Counted from the stretch's first letter, positions 52,650 through 62,212 are shown. The stretch is DNA of 64,000 nt from Desulfovibrio legallii (GCF_004309735.1 NZ_SIXC01000003.1:44303-108302); one strand, 5' to 3'. Notes: generated by a model not told the origin, from the sequence alone. Program-made: numbers and translations.

Positions 52650-52690
52650 AAAGACCGCCGTCGGAGTTCTTCCGGCGGCGGTCTTTCTTT
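52650..52690. terminator. Bidirectional intrinsic terminator
   Basis: AAAGACCGCCG pairs with CGGCGGTCTTT around a 15-nt loop, with CTTTG after it on the plus strand. It serves the split-Soret transcript and possibly the convergent chemoreceptor gene. Confidence 0.8.
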
Positions 52691-52711
52691 GTATAGTTGT
52701 GAGGGGGGGGA

Positions 52712-54307
52712 TTACTCCATAGTGGCGGTGGTGGTGGCGTCTTCTTTGCGGATGTCGTCCAGAATGGTGGTGACCACGCTCACCTGTTCCGCCATGTGGG
52801 TGACCTGGCCGGCGGCCTGGTCCATGGCCTCGGCGATGTGGGCACTCAGGGCGTTGACCTCAGAGATATGGCGGTTAATCTCGTCTGAAGCGGCGGACTG
52901 CTCCGTAGCGGCGGCGGCAATGGCCGACACCCGACTGCTGGAATCACCAGCCAGGCTGGCGATGCGCTCCAGAGCGTGGCCCGATTCTTCAGCCATATGA
53001 CTCACTTCTTCAATGGAAGTCACGGTGCCGTCCACGGTGGTTGCACTGTTGCCGGTGCCTTCCTGAATGGCGGCAATGGCCGTTTCCACATCTCTGGTGG
53101 CGCTCATGGTTTTTTCGGCCAGTTTGCGCACTTCATCGGCCACCACGGCAAAGCCGCGGCCCGCCTCGCCGGCGCGGGCGGCTTCAATGGCGGCGTTCAG
53201 GGCCAGCAGGTTGGTCTGGTCTGCGATGTCGCGGATAAGGGTAAGCACGGCGCCGATGTCCTTGGCCTGCTGGTCCAGGCTGGACATTTCGTCCTTGAGG
53301 CCGGAGGACTGCCGCTGCACATCCTGCATGCTGCGGATGGTGCGGGTTACCAGGTCCGCGCCGTCGTGGGCGTGCCCCTGCACCGAGGTGGCGGCTTCGG
53401 CCGCACCCTCGGCGTTGTGGGCCACTTCCAGCACGGTGGAGTTCATTTCGTTCATGGCTGTGGCGGTTTCGGACATGCGTCCTGCGGCCACATCGGCTTT
53501 CTGGCGCACGTCGGTCAGGGCGGTATTAAGGCTGCCGGCAGCCTCCTGCAGAGTAGCGATGACGCCTTCCAGCCGGGTGACGGTGGACATGCGGCCCTGG
53601 TGCGCTGCTTCCAGAGCGCGTTTTTCCAGGGCGATGCGTTCGGTAATGTCTTCGCCTATTTCCACATGCCCCACCTGGTTGCCGTGGGCGTCGTGCAGGT
53701 AGTCCAGCATAATCTGCATGGACTTGCCGTTGGGCATATGGTTGACAACCTTCTTGACGCCGCGACGCAGCTGTTCAATGCCGCACTGGGGCGTGTTGCA
53801 GAGGTTGCCGCCCTTTTCGGAACAGTGCCGTCCCACCACGTCGTCCTGGCGGGTCTTGTCCATGCTCTTGAGGGCATAGGTGTTGCAGAAGGTCCAGGCC
53901 ATGTCGTTGTCCGTCACCGAAATAGAAAGGGGCAGGGTGTTGAGGATGCTCTCGTACCAGTGGGCCTGGCCTTCCAATTTGGCCACCATGACGCGCAGGG
54001 ATTCAGCCAGATGCCCCAGACAGTCCGAGCGGTAAACCTCCAGCGTGACGTCTTCCTGCCCTTCACTGACGGCCTTGGCAAAAAGCACGCACTGGCGGAT
54101 GGGCGCGATGCGGTTGTGGATGATCAGCGCGCCCACAAAGCCCAGCACGGCCACCATGGCAAAACCCGTACCCAGGGCCTGCCAGAAAACCTCGTCGTTG
54201 AGGGCCGTTCCCAGCGCCCACTGGACGCCGGCAAAAGTCCCCAGGCAGACGAGCAGCAGCCCGACAAGATAAACAGCGATAATTTTTGCGCAGAGGGTCA
54301 TAAGCAT
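52712..54307 (-). CDS. Methyl-accepting chemotaxis protein with cysteine-rich PAS domain
   Basis: A 531-residue chemoreceptor. Two TM helices (about 5-27 and 43-65) enclose almost no periplasmic domain. A HAMP-like region follows and then a cytoplasmic PAS domain (about 120-225). The PAS loop holds three cysteines and a histidine ([21 protein letters not shown]), a possible metal or haem c/redox site of the kind seen in Desulfovibrio receptors. The signalling tip contains [20 protein letters not shown]. It probably senses internal redox or metal state. No che genes nearby. Confidence 0.9.
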   Translation of the reverse strand: MLMTLCAKIIAVYLVGLLLVCLGTFAGVQWALGTALNDEVFWQALGTGFAMVAVLGFVGALIIHNRIAPIRQCVLFAKAVSEGQEDVTLEVYRSDCLGHLAESLRVMVAKLEGQAHWYESILNTLPLSISVTDNDMAWTFCNTYALKSMDKTRQDDVVGRHCSEKGGNLCNTPQCGIEQLRRGVKKVVNHMPNGKSMQIMLDYLHDAHGNQVGHVEIGEDITERIALEKRALEAAHQGRMSTVTRLEGVIATLQEAAGSLNTALTDVRQKADVAAGRMSETATAMNEMNSTVLEVAHNAEGAAEAATSVQGHAHDGADLVTRTIRSMQDVQRQSSGLKDEMSSLDQQAKDIGAVLTLIRDIADQTNLLALNAAIEAARAGEAGRGFAVVADEVRKLAEKTMSATRDVETAIAAIQEGTGNSATTVDGTVTSIEEVSHMAEESGHALERIASLAGDSSSRVSAIAAAATEQSAASDEINRHISEVNALSAHIAEAMDQAAGQVTHMAEQVSVVTTILDDIRKEDATTTATME

Positions 54308-54927
54308 GATCCTTTAGATAAGGGGCCGCAGCAGGGTCTGCGGAAAATGGCCTTGCGCCCGCGAGGCCGGATGCGGACAAAGCGTCCCCCAAGGGAAGCG
54401 TCGTCCTGACGTCATAATTTACCAGAAAACAGTACATTCCGCCGTGACGCCGGAGCAGCACCGCCTAGTTCAGCGTCACGGCGGCTTTTGGGAAGCTATA
54501 GCTCCCTGCAGCGTTGCCGCCGCGCCATGACCGGGTGGCGTTGACGGTACTGCGGTCCGCGTTTTTGCCGCAGGTTATGGCTTTTTGCAAGTGGGGCTGC
54601 CGCACCGCTCCGCAAAAGGGTCAGAAATACCGTAACCGCATATGCTGATTATACGGCATGTGATAAATAAACTTTAGAGCAGTTAGCGAATGAAATGAGC
54701 TAACTGCTCTGCAAGGATTTTCTTGAAATCCTTGCCACGAAATGCGAGAAGGCAGGCTTTTGCCTGCCGTAAGCGAGCATTTCAAGTGTTAAATGCTCTA
54801 GGGCGCTTCATCCTTGAAAAGCGCTGTCAACAGTGCGTGCAGACGCCCGCCGCACGCGCAAACGCAGCCGCGGATGGGGGCATTGGCAAAATAATCGGTT
54901 CTGGATTGCGCATAAGAAAACGAAATG
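54308..54927. other. Long gene-free region with hairpin and interspersed repeat
   Basis: 620 nt without a credible gene. It holds a perfect 12-bp hairpin CCGCCGTGACGC/GCGTCACGGCGG (54439-54484) followed on the plus strand by CTTTTG, although no plus-strand gene precedes it. A TATAAT box on the minus strand (54653-54648) and the second copy of the 130-nt repeat (54673-54801) follow. Confidence 0.6.
54673..54801. repeat. Interspersed structured repeat, copy 2
   Basis: Same element as at 23660-23789, one base shorter. Here the AGAGCAGTTAGC and GCTAACTGCTCT arms pair perfectly, whereas in copy 1 several of those bases differ; this supports a folded RNA or cruciform. The GGCAGG/CCTGCC hairpin is identical in both copies. 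Confidence 0.85.
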
Positions 54928-55761
54928 TCAGCCCACCAGGGAGGAGAGTGTCAGGACCAGCCCCAGCCCGGCAATGCAGGATACCGTGGCCGCATTGCCG
55001 TTGCCCGATGCGCTGGCTTCGGGGATGACTTCTTCAGCCACCACATAGACCATGGCTCCGGCGGCGAAGCTCAGGGCCACGGGCAGCAGACCGGCCGTAA
55101 AACCGGCGGCCAGAGCTCCGGGCACTGCACCCAGTGGGGCGGTAACGCCCGAAAGCACCCCGTACAGACAGGACTTGCGCGCGCTGTAACCTTCGGCCCG
55201 CAGGGCCGTGGCCACCACCATGCCCTCGGGCACGTTCTGGAGCATAATGGACAGGGTCAGAACCAGAGCCGTGCTCAGCCCCAGGCTTTCCGCGCCGGTC
55301 TGCAGCACCGATTCGGCGGCCGCGGCCCCGTAGCCCACGCCGATGGCCAGACCTTCGGGAATGTGGTGCAAGGCCATGGCCGCCACCAGCAGCACGCTGC
55401 GCCGCCAGCTGGTGGAAATGCCCTCAGGCGTGTCCTGCAGAATGTGGATGTGCGGCAGGACGCGGTCCAGCAGCCAGAGAAAGAACGCGCCCAGGGTGAG
55501 CCCCGCCACCACAGGGGCGAAGGCCAGTCGTCCCAGATGGGCCGTGAGTTCCAGGGCCGGAGTGAGCAGGCCGAAAAAGGCCGCTCCCAGCATCATGCCG
55601 CCTGCCGCCCCCAGCAGACAGTCCATGGCCCGACGGGAAAATTCCCGGCGGGTAAAAATGAGCGCGGCCCCCAGACTGACGGAAAGCCAGGAAAGCAGCC
55701 CGGCCAGCAGCGCCTGGACCACAGGATGCTGCAGCAAGGCAGGGGAAAGGAACGCTTCCAC
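54928..55761 (-). CDS. ZIP family metal transporter
   Basis: A 277-residue eight-helix transporter of the ZIP/ZupT family. The metal path motifs are MALHHIPEGLAIG (helix IV) and LQNVPEGMVVA (helix V). The preceding cytoplasmic loop has histidines in PHIHIL. It would import zinc or another divalent metal. It lies 15 nt downstream of recR on the same strand, so it may share the dnaX-ybaB-recR transcript. Confidence 0.9.
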   Translation of the reverse strand: MEAFLSPALLQHPVVQALLAGLLSWLSVSLGAALIFTRREFSRRAMDCLLGAAGGMMLGAAFFGLLTPALELTAHLGRLAFAPVVAGLTLGAFFLWLLDRVLPHIHILQDTPEGISTSWRRSVLLVAAMALHHIPEGLAIGVGYGAAAAESVLQTGAESLGLSTALVLTLSIMLQNVPEGMVVATALRAEGYSARKSCLYGVLSGVTAPLGAVPGALAAGFTAGLLPVALSFAAGAMVYVVAEEVIPEASASGNGNAATVSCIAGLGLVLTLSSLVG

Positions 55762-55776
55762 AACAGGCCTCGCCGC

Positions 55777-56388
55777 TCAGGGCAGGTTTTGGCGGTATTG
55801 CAGCGACTGGCGTAGAGTCTCTCTGTCCATGTACTTCACTTCCGCACCCAGGGGAATGCCCTGGGCCAGCCGGGAAACCGCCACGCGGGGAAAGCGCTCC
55901 CGCACCATGCGGCCAATGAAGGTGGCCGTGTTCTCCGCCTCCAGGGTGGCCCCCAGCGCCAGAATAAGCTCGTGCACCTCGCCTTCGGCCAGGCGGCGCG
56001 TCAGGCGGTCCAGGTCCAGACTTTCAGCGCCCATGTGCTCCAGAGGGGCCAGCAGCCCTCCCAGAATCAGATATTGGCCGTGGTAAAAGCCGCCTTCGTC
56101 CAAGGTGAGCATGCTGTCCCACTCGGCCACCAGGCAGAGGGTGTCGCGGGCGCGCTCCGTGTCGGCGCAGACCGGGCAGGGGTCTGTGGCGGCCAGACCC
56201 CCGCAGCGAGAACAGAGGTGCAGGTTGTCGCGCAGGTCGTGGATGCTCCGGCCCAGGCGGCGCGTTTCCGCTTCCGGCCATTTGAGCAGGGTCATGGCCA
56301 CGCGCATGGCGGACTTGGGCCCCAGCCCCGGCAGACGCGCCAGTTGGTCCACCAGGGCCTTGAGCGGCTCGGGAATACGGGTGTGCAT
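55777..56388 (-). CDS. recR: Recombination protein RecR
   Basis: A 203-residue ring-forming clamp of the RecFOR pathway. The helix-hairpin-helix (LARLPGLGPKSAMRVAM), the C4 zinc finger (LCSRCGGLAATDPCPVC) and the Toprim domain (LCLVAEWDSMLTLDEGG... YHGQYLILGG) are all present. It is the third gene of the conserved dnaX-ybaB-recR cluster. Confidence 0.96.
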   Translation of the reverse strand: MHTRIPEPLKALVDQLARLPGLGPKSAMRVAMTLLKWPEAETRRLGRSIHDLRDNLHLCSRCGGLAATDPCPVCADTERARDTLCLVAEWDSMLTLDEGGFYHGQYLILGGLLAPLEHMGAESLDLDRLTRRLAEGEVHELILALGATLEAENTATFIGRMVRERFPRVAVSRLAQGIPLGAEVKYMDRETLRQSLQYRQNLP

Positions 56389-56394
56389 GGCTGC

Positions 56395-56706
56395 CTAGAA
56401 CATGCCGGGCAGCTTAATGCCGCCGGAAATGGAGCTCATTTCGCGCTCCATGCTCTCGCGGGCAATGCGTCCGGCCTCGTTGACCGCAGCCACGATAAGA
56501 TCCTGCAGCATTTCCACGTCGCCGCCTTCCAGGGCCTTGGGGTCGATGGTCAGCCGACGCAGCTCCTGCTTGCCGGAAACCACGGCCTTGACCATGCCGC
56601 CGCCGCTGGCGGCCTCAAAATCGTGGTCGCCCATCTCCTGCTGCAGTTTGGCAATTTTTTGCTGCATGACCTGCGCCTGGCGCAGAATGTCGTTCATGTT
56701 GCGCAT
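56395..56706 (-). CDS. YbaB/EbfC nucleoid-associated protein
   Basis: A 103-residue dimeric DNA-binding protein. MNDILRQAQVMQQKIAKLQQEM forms the N-terminal helix, and ASGGGMVKAVVSGKQELRRLTIDP the central strands. It is in the usual place between dnaX and recR. AAAGGAGAA precedes the ATG. Proposed role: nucleoid organisation or support of DNA repair. Confidence 0.92.
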   Translation of the reverse strand: MRNMNDILRQAQVMQQKIAKLQQEMGDHDFEAASGGGMVKAVVSGKQELRRLTIDPKALEGGDVEMLQDLIVAAVNEAGRIARESMEREMSSISGGIKLPGMF

Positions 56707-56744
56707 GGGGTTCTCCTTTTTCGCGCATGGGGCCATTGCCGGGT

Positions 56745-58763
56745 TCAGCGCCCGTTGGTGTCCAGGGGTTTGCAGGCCCCCACCCGGGCGTTGAGCACTT
56801 CCAGGCAATGGCGCAGTTCCGGTTTGGCACTGAATGCCGCAATAAGTTCCGCTTCGGGCCGGCGGGGCGCGGGGGCTACCACGCGGGCCTCATCGTGGGG
56901 CAGGCCGTAGGCGGCCAGGGCTTCTTCAAGACCCCGGCGGCGGCGCTCCAGCTGCTCCGCCTGACTGGCCGTGCGCGGGCGCAGTTCCAGCAGGCCTTCC
57001 CGCCAGTGCACGTCCAGCCCGCGCAGCAGGTGCAGGGGCGGCGCGCCCTCCGCATCCGTCCGGCTCTCGGCGCAGAAATCACAAAAAGCTGTCCAGTCCC
57101 GCGGGGTTACGGCGCTGTCGGCCGCGGGCGTTGCCCCTGCCTGTTGCGCCGCGTCCGGCGGCGTCGGAAGGGCAGGGCGTTCCGGTGCGGCCTGGGGGCC
57201 GTCAGCGACCGCGTCCGTCGACCTGTGGGCCGCGCCTGCGTCCGGGTCAGCGCCGTCGGCGGCCTCGCCATCCTCGGCAGGGCCGGCCGGGCTTTGCCGG
57301 GAGCGGGGGCGGGGGTTTTCTTCTCCCGCCGGGCCGGGCACAAAGCCGGGCGTGGCCTCCACGGAGGGCGTCGGCCGCAGGCCGTTGCGGTCTGTACTGC
57401 CGTACGGGCCTGCCGCGTGTCCGCCGGTCTGGGGTATGCCGCGGGGCGTATTGCCGCGTGTCGGAGCAATGGCCTCCGCTGCAGGGGGGGCCGTACCGTC
57501 CTGGTCCCCCGCCTGGCTGGCCATGGCATGGTCCCCCGCCTGGCTGGCCATGGCCTGGTCCGGAGCCTGGGGGCCCGCAGTATTTCGGTCCGCGCCGGGC
57601 TTGCCGCTGTTCTGGCCCGCCCCACCCGCGCCGGCAGGGCCGCAGGGCATGGCCCGCTCCAGGGGCAGCAGCTGCGGCAGCAAGGTCAGGTTGAGCAGCA
57701 GCAGTTCCAGGGCTGCCGCCGGTTCCGGGCTTTGCACGATGCCGCGCTGGGCGTCAAGGGTCATTTGCCATGCGGCGTGCAGGTGCGCGGGCGCAAACTT
57801 TGGGGCCAGTTCCTGCCACAGGGCGGCCTCGTCCGGCGGCAGGCGCAGGCTGGGCGCAATGGCGGCGCCGCCCTGACGCAGTAAAAACAGGTTGCGCAGA
57901 TGCCCGGCCAGCTCGCGCACAAAAAAGCCGATGTCAGCCCCTTGCTGCAGCAGGCGGGCGCAGAGCTCCGCCACGGCGGCGCAGTCCTGCCCGCGCAGGG
58001 CCGCAAAAAGTTCGGCAAAAAATTCCTGTCCGGCCAGGCCCAGCACCCGCCGGGCCGTATCCACGGTGAGGCTCTCCTCGCCCAGGGCCAGGGTCTGGTC
58101 CAGCAGCGACATGCCGTCGCGCACGCTGCCCGCCGCCCGGCGGGCAATGCAACGCACCGCGCCTTCCTCGAAAGGCACATTCTCTTTGTGCAGCACGGCC
58201 GAAAGGTGAGCGGCCAGGGCGTCTTCGCTGAGATGGCGGAAGACGAAGTGCTGGCAGCGGCTCACAATGGTGATGGGAAATTTGTGGGCCTCGGTGGTGG
58301 CAAAGATGAAGACCACGTTTTCCGGCGGCTCTTCCAGAGTTTTGAGCAGAGCGTTGAAGGCGTTGCGCGAGAGCATGTGGGCTTCGTCCACAATAAAGAT
58401 CTTGTAGCGGCCTTCCATGGGGGCGTAGCCGATGTTCTCGCGCAGGGCGCGTACATCTTCCACGCTGTTGTTGGACGCGCCGTCGATTTCGGCCACATCC
58501 ACATGCGCGCCCTGGGTGATTTTGCGGCACTGCTCGCACTGGTTGCAAGGCTCCGGAGCGGGGCCGTGCTCGCAGTTGAGCGCCTTGGCGAAGATGCGGG
58601 CAATGGTGGTTTTGCCTACGCCGCGTGTGCCGCTCAAAAGGTAGGCGGGCGCGGGGCGGCCCTCGGCGGCGGCGCGGGAAAGCACGGCCTTGACCGTGTC
58701 CTGTCCCGCCACCTGGGCAAAGGTCTGGGGACGGTAGCGTGCGGCGAGGGAAAGGTGCTTCAT
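56745..58763 (-). CDS. dnaX: DNA polymerase III subunits gamma/tau
   Basis: A 672-residue clamp-loader ATPase. Walker A is GTRGVGKTTIARIFAKALNC, followed by the zinc module CNQCEQC, the DEAH-like VDEAHMLSRNAFNALLKTLEEPP and the sensor region FIFATTEAHKFP. Domain III extends to about residue 370. A long Ala/Pro/Gly-rich linker (about 375-560) then leads to a C-terminal tau domain. The linker includes a duplicated AMASQAGD(H/Q). I see no clear slippery heptamer for gamma. Confidence 0.95.
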   Translation of the reverse strand: MKHLSLAARYRPQTFAQVAGQDTVKAVLSRAAAEGRPAPAYLLSGTRGVGKTTIARIFAKALNCEHGPAPEPCNQCEQCRKITQGAHVDVAEIDGASNNSVEDVRALRENIGYAPMEGRYKIFIVDEAHMLSRNAFNALLKTLEEPPENVVFIFATTEAHKFPITIVSRCQHFVFRHLSEDALAAHLSAVLHKENVPFEEGAVRCIARRAAGSVRDGMSLLDQTLALGEESLTVDTARRVLGLAGQEFFAELFAALRGQDCAAVAELCARLLQQGADIGFFVRELAGHLRNLFLLRQGGAAIAPSLRLPPDEAALWQELAPKFAPAHLHAAWQMTLDAQRGIVQSPEPAAALELLLLNLTLLPQLLPLERAMPCGPAGAGGAGQNSGKPGADRNTAGPQAPDQAMASQAGDHAMASQAGDQDGTAPPAAEAIAPTRGNTPRGIPQTGGHAAGPYGSTDRNGLRPTPSVEATPGFVPGPAGEENPRPRSRQSPAGPAEDGEAADGADPDAGAAHRSTDAVADGPQAAPERPALPTPPDAAQQAGATPAADSAVTPRDWTAFCDFCAESRTDAEGAPPLHLLRGLDVHWREGLLELRPRTASQAEQLERRRRGLEEALAAYGLPHDEARVVAPAPRRPEAELIAAFSAKPELRHCLEVLNARVGACKPLDTNGR
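57504..57557 (-). repeat. 27-nt tandem duplication in the dnaX linker
   Basis: Two 27-nt copies (57504-57530, 57531-57557) differ at a single base and encode AMASQAGDH/AMASQAGDQ-type repeats in the disordered linker. Confidence 0.85.
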
Positions 58764-58783
58764 GGCGCTCGTGGGGGTTGGCG

Positions 58784-58813
58784 GCCGTGCCCGGCATGGA
58801 AACCGGGCACGGC
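58784..58813 (-). other. GC-rich hairpin between ilvE and dnaX
   Basis: GCCGTGCCCGG pairs perfectly with CCGGGCACGGC around an 8-nt loop in the 75-nt gap. There is no U tract, so it may limit read-through from ilvE or stabilise an mRNA end. Confidence 0.5.
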
Positions 58814-58838
58814 TTGCGGGGCCGGGCCCCGGGCTGCG

Positions 58839-59759
58839 TTAGACGGTGAAGCGGTGCAGCCAGCTCGCGTATTTGGGGTTCTGCCCTTTGACAATCTTGA
58901 AAAATTCCTGCTGCAGATGTTTGGTCACGGGGCCGGCATGGCCTACGCCGATCTGCCGGTGGTCCAGCTCGCGGATGGGGGTTATTTCCGCCGCGGTGCC
59001 GGAGAAGAAGGCCTCGTCCGCAATGTAGAATTCGTCGCGGGTGAACTGCTGTTCTTCCACCGTATAGCCCAGATCACGAGCCAAAGCCATAATGGAATCG
59101 CGCGTGATGCCGCCCAGGATGGAGGTCCAGGGCGTGGTTTTGATGATGCCGTCGCGCACGATAAAGACGTTCTCGCCCGTGGCTTCGGAAACAAAACCGT
59201 TGGTGTCCAGCATGATGGCTTCGTCGTAGCCGTCTTCCTTGGCTTCAACCTTGGCCAGGATGGAATTGATGTAGTTGCCTGAGGCCTTGGCCTTGGACAT
59301 GGAGGTGTTCACATGGCTGCGGGCGAAGCTGCTGGTTTTGATGCGGATGCCTTTTTCCAGCGCTTCCGGCCCCAGATACGCGCCCCAGGGCCACGCGGCC
59401 ACGATGGTCTGCACGGGGTTGTTGCCGGGGTAGACGCCCATTTCGCCGTAGCCCACAAAGGAGAGCGGCCGGATATAGCCTTCCTTCAGTTTGTTGGCCT
59501 GGAGGGTTTCCACACAGGCTTTGGCCAGCTGTTCCGCGTTGTAGGGCACTTCCATGCGGAGAATCTTGGCGGAATTGAGCAGACGCTTGCAGTGGTCCTC
59601 AAGGCGGAATACGGCAGAGCTGCCGTCGGCGCACGCATAGGCGCGAATGCCCTCAAAAATGGCGCTGCCATAGTGCAGGGCGTGGGTGAGCACGTGCACC
59701 CGGGCCTGATCCGACGGAACCATTTTACCATCAAACCAAATGTACTCTGTTGTCTGCAT
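58839..59759 (-). CDS. ilvE: Branched-chain amino acid aminotransferase
   Basis: A 306-residue fold-type IV PLP transaminase for Val, Leu and Ile. The conserved stretches are VHVLTHALHYGSAIFEGIRAY, MSKAKASGNYINSILAKVEA (cofactor lysine nearby in this block), EATGENVFIVRDG and LGGITRDSIMALA. Length equals E. coli IlvE. GGAGG precedes the start at 59759. It is on its own upstream of dnaX. Confidence 0.93.
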   Translation of the reverse strand: MQTTEYIWFDGKMVPSDQARVHVLTHALHYGSAIFEGIRAYACADGSSAVFRLEDHCKRLLNSAKILRMEVPYNAEQLAKACVETLQANKLKEGYIRPLSFVGYGEMGVYPGNNPVQTIVAAWPWGAYLGPEALEKGIRIKTSSFARSHVNTSMSKAKASGNYINSILAKVEAKEDGYDEAIMLDTNGFVSEATGENVFIVRDGIIKTTPWTSILGGITRDSIMALARDLGYTVEEQQFTRDEFYIADEAFFSGTAAEITPIRELDHRQIGVGHAGPVTKHLQQEFFKIVKGQNPKYASWLHRFTV

Positions 59760-59983
59760 GGCTGTCCTCCGCATAGCCTCTGTGGTAGGGATGCGGTCAC
59801 GGCGGGTTCCGATCGCCCGTCTGACGACGCAAGAGCAAGAATCTACTGAAAAGCGCCCGGTATGGCAAGAGCCGGGGACGAGCGCGGCCTCGCGCGGCGG
59901 CCCCCATGGCACAAAAGCTCTGGCCCTGCGTGGCCCGATGGCGTATGCTCAACGCCGAACTTTTGCGAAAATGGGATAGTATT

Positions 59984-61711
59984 ATGAACACATCCTGCAT
60001 ATTGGGCATTGACGCCGGCGGCACTCACACGGACGCGGCCCTGCTGGCTGTGGGGGGCGAAAACGCGCCCCGGCTGTTGGCCGTGGCCAAAACGCGCACG
60101 CGGCACGACGATTTGCCCGCCTCGGTGCGCGCCGTGCTGGCGGAACTGGCCCGCGTCTGCGGCCCGGACGCGGCCGCCCTGTTTGCCGGAGTGCAGCGCG
60201 TCACCCTGGGGGCCACGCTGGCCGTCAACGCACTAGTACAGGACCGGGCGGACAGCGTGGGCTTGGCCCTGGCCGCCGGTCCGGGGCTCAACCCCCGGCG
60301 GTTCGCCCTGGGGAAGCACGTCTGTGTTGTGCCCGGCGGCCTGGACCACCGGGGGGTGGAAGTCAGCCCGCTTTTGACTGAAGATCTGGCCCGTGTGGCT
60401 GCCCGCTGGCGGGAGCAGGGCGTGCCTGCGGCGGCCTGCGTGGGCAAGTTTTCGCCGCGCAACCCAGCTCACGAGCTGGCTATGGCCGCAACCGTGGCCC
60501 GTACGGGCGGCATGCCCGTGACTTTGGGGCACCGGCTTTCCGGGCGGCTCAATTTTCCTCGGCGACTGGCCACGGCCTATTACAACGCCGCGGTGCAGCG
60601 CCTGCACACGGATTTTCTGGACGCCGTGGAAGGCGCCCTGGCCGAGGCCGGCATCACGGCCGCCGTGCGCCTGCTCAAGGCCGACGGCGGCGCGGTGCCT
60701 GTCGCCCTTTCGCGGCGGGAGCCCGTGCAGTCCATCCTTTCCGGCCCGGCGGCCAGCGTTATGGGCGTGCTGGCCCTTTGTCCCGGCGTGGACGCGGGCT
60801 GCTCCCTTTTGCTGGACATGGGCGGCACCACCACGGACCTGGCCCTGTTCGTGGATGGCTCTCCCGTGGTGGACCGGGACGGCATGCTCCTGCAGGGGCG
60901 GCGCACCCTGGTGCGCGCTTTGGCCACCGTTTCCATCGGCGTGGGGGGCGATTCGCGCCTCAATGTGGACGGGGGGGGCCGCACCGTGCGCGTGGGCCCG
61001 CAACGGGAGGGGCCGGCGGCGGCCTTTGGCGGCGACCGGGCCACCCTGCTGGATGCCCTCAATATCTGCAATACGGCTGCGGACGGCCCCGCTGCCGGGG
61101 CAGCGGCGGCCTCGGCAGCGGCGCTGGCCGCCCTGGCCGGGGAGAGTGGGGGCAATCCGTCGGATCTGGCCCGCCTGGCCGTGGAAAACGCGCTGGACCA
61201 GGTGGCTGCGGCCGCGCGGGAGCTGACGGAGCAGGTCAACGCCCGTCCCATCTATACCCTGGCGGCCTTGAAGCGCGTGCGCGAGGCCCGGCCCGGCGCC
61301 GTGCTGCTGGTGGGCGGCCCGGCGGCCTGCATGGGCGCACGGCTGCAGTCCCGGCTGGACCTGCCCGTGACCATTCCGCCCCATGCGGATGTAGCCAACG
61401 CTATTGGCGCGGCCCTGACCCTGCCCACGGACAGCCTGGAGCTCTATGCCGACACGGGGCGGGGCTTTTTGCGCGCGCCCGCTTTGGACCACAGTGAGCG
61501 CATCGGCAAGGGGTTCAGCCTGGAGGCAGCGCGGGAGCGGGCCTGCCGCTTGCTGCAGGAGCGCCTTGCAGATGCGGGCGTGCCCGACGCCAATGTGGAA
61601 GTGACGGAAGCGGAGCTGTTCGCCACCCTGGACGACGGCGGTTTTGGCAGCAAGGACATGCGCGTGACCTGCCAGGTGACGCCGGGCATTGCCGGCCGCC
61701 TGGCGTCGTAG
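59984..61711 (+). CDS. Hydantoinase/oxoprolinase family protein
   Basis: A 575-residue ASKHA-fold protein. The phosphate loops are GIDAGGTHTDAALL (N-terminus) and LLDMGGTTTDLALF, with GPAASVMG between them. It resembles HyuA and 5-oxoprolinase subunits but is shorter, lacking the HyuB partner in this window. Such proteins hydrolyse cyclic amides or carboxylate ketones with ATP; the substrate is unknown. The start at 59984 has a poor ribosome-binding site. The next gene, trmL, starts 27 nt later. Confidence 0.85.
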   Translation: MNTSCILGIDAGGTHTDAALLAVGGENAPRLLAVAKTRTRHDDLPASVRAVLAELARVCGPDAAALFAGVQRVTLGATLAVNALVQDRADSVGLALAAGPGLNPRRFALGKHVCVVPGGLDHRGVEVSPLLTEDLARVAARWREQGVPAAACVGKFSPRNPAHELAMAATVARTGGMPVTLGHRLSGRLNFPRRLATAYYNAAVQRLHTDFLDAVEGALAEAGITAAVRLLKADGGAVPVALSRREPVQSILSGPAASVMGVLALCPGVDAGCSLLLDMGGTTTDLALFVDGSPVVDRDGMLLQGRRTLVRALATVSIGVGGDSRLNVDGGGRTVRVGPQREGPAAAFGGDRATLLDALNICNTAADGPAAGAAAASAAALAALAGESGGNPSDLARLAVENALDQVAAAARELTEQVNARPIYTLAALKRVREARPGAVLLVGGPAACMGARLQSRLDLPVTIPPHADVANAIGAALTLPTDSLELYADTGRGFLRAPALDHSERIGKGFSLEAARERACRLLQERLADAGVPDANVEVTEAELFATLDDGGFGSKDMRVTCQVTPGIAGRLAS

Positions 61712-61738
61712 CGCCCGAATTTTATCTACGCCACGCCT

Positions 61739-62212
61739 ATGCAGATCGTTCTCTACGAGCCGGAAATTCCGCCCAATACGGGCAACGTGGCCCGCCTCTG
61801 CGCCGCCACGGGCACGCCCCTGCATCTTATCGAGCCCCTGGGCTTCAAGCTGGAGGACCGCTACCTCAAGCGCGCCGGTCTGGACTACTGGCCGCACGTG
61901 CGCCTGCGGGTCTGGCCCTCCTGGCAGGCTTTTGCGGCGGAAGGCCGCCAGGGCGGCCGTCTGGTCTTTACGTCGGCCAGGGACGCGGCCACCTGTACGC
62001 CTTTGCAGCATTTTGCCTTTGCGCCGGACGACTGCCTGGTCTTTGGGCCGGAAACGCGCGGCCTGCCCCCGGAGGTGCTGGTCCTCTCCGCGCACCGGGT
62101 GCGCATTCCCATGCGCGAAGGCGGAGTGCGCAGCCTCAACCTTGCCACCTCGGCGGGCATCGTGCTCTACGCGGCCCTGGCCCGCACGGGCCTGCTGGAG
62201 GGCTGGGGGTGA
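61739..62212 (+). CDS. trmL: tRNA (cytidine/uridine-34-2'-O)-methyltransferase TrmL
   Basis: A 157-residue minimal SPOUT methyltransferase that modifies the wobble base of tRNA-Leu. The trefoil-knot motifs are EIPPNTGNVARLCAATG, LVFGPETRGLPPEVL and IPMREGGVRSLNLATSAGIVLY. It overlaps the cobD start (GTGA). Confidence 0.94.
   Translation: MQIVLYEPEIPPNTGNVARLCAATGTPLHLIEPLGFKLEDRYLKRAGLDYWPHVRLRVWPSWQAFAAEGRQGGRLVFTSARDAATCTPLQHFAFAPDDCLVFGPETRGLPPEVLVLSAHRVRIPMREGGVRSLNLATSAGIVLYAALARTGLLEGWG

Larger units (their letters stand above)
52388..52711. other. Highly structured 3' region after the split-Soret gene
   Basis: No gene seen, but several hairpins follow one another: GGGCATTGC/GCAATGCCC (52386-52409), the ACTCTTGAG palindrome (52527-52554) with an outer ACCGT/ACGGT pair, and CCGCAAAG...CTTTGCGG (about 52582-52628). 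A bidirectional terminator lies at 52650-52690. It could be a structured noncoding RNA. Confidence 0.5.

Noticed and set aside
58764-58838. SRP 4.5S RNA upstream of dnaX, as in some bacteria
   Set aside because: The gap is only 75 nt with a simple hairpin and lacks the conserved GGAAGGAAGCA-type loop sequence.
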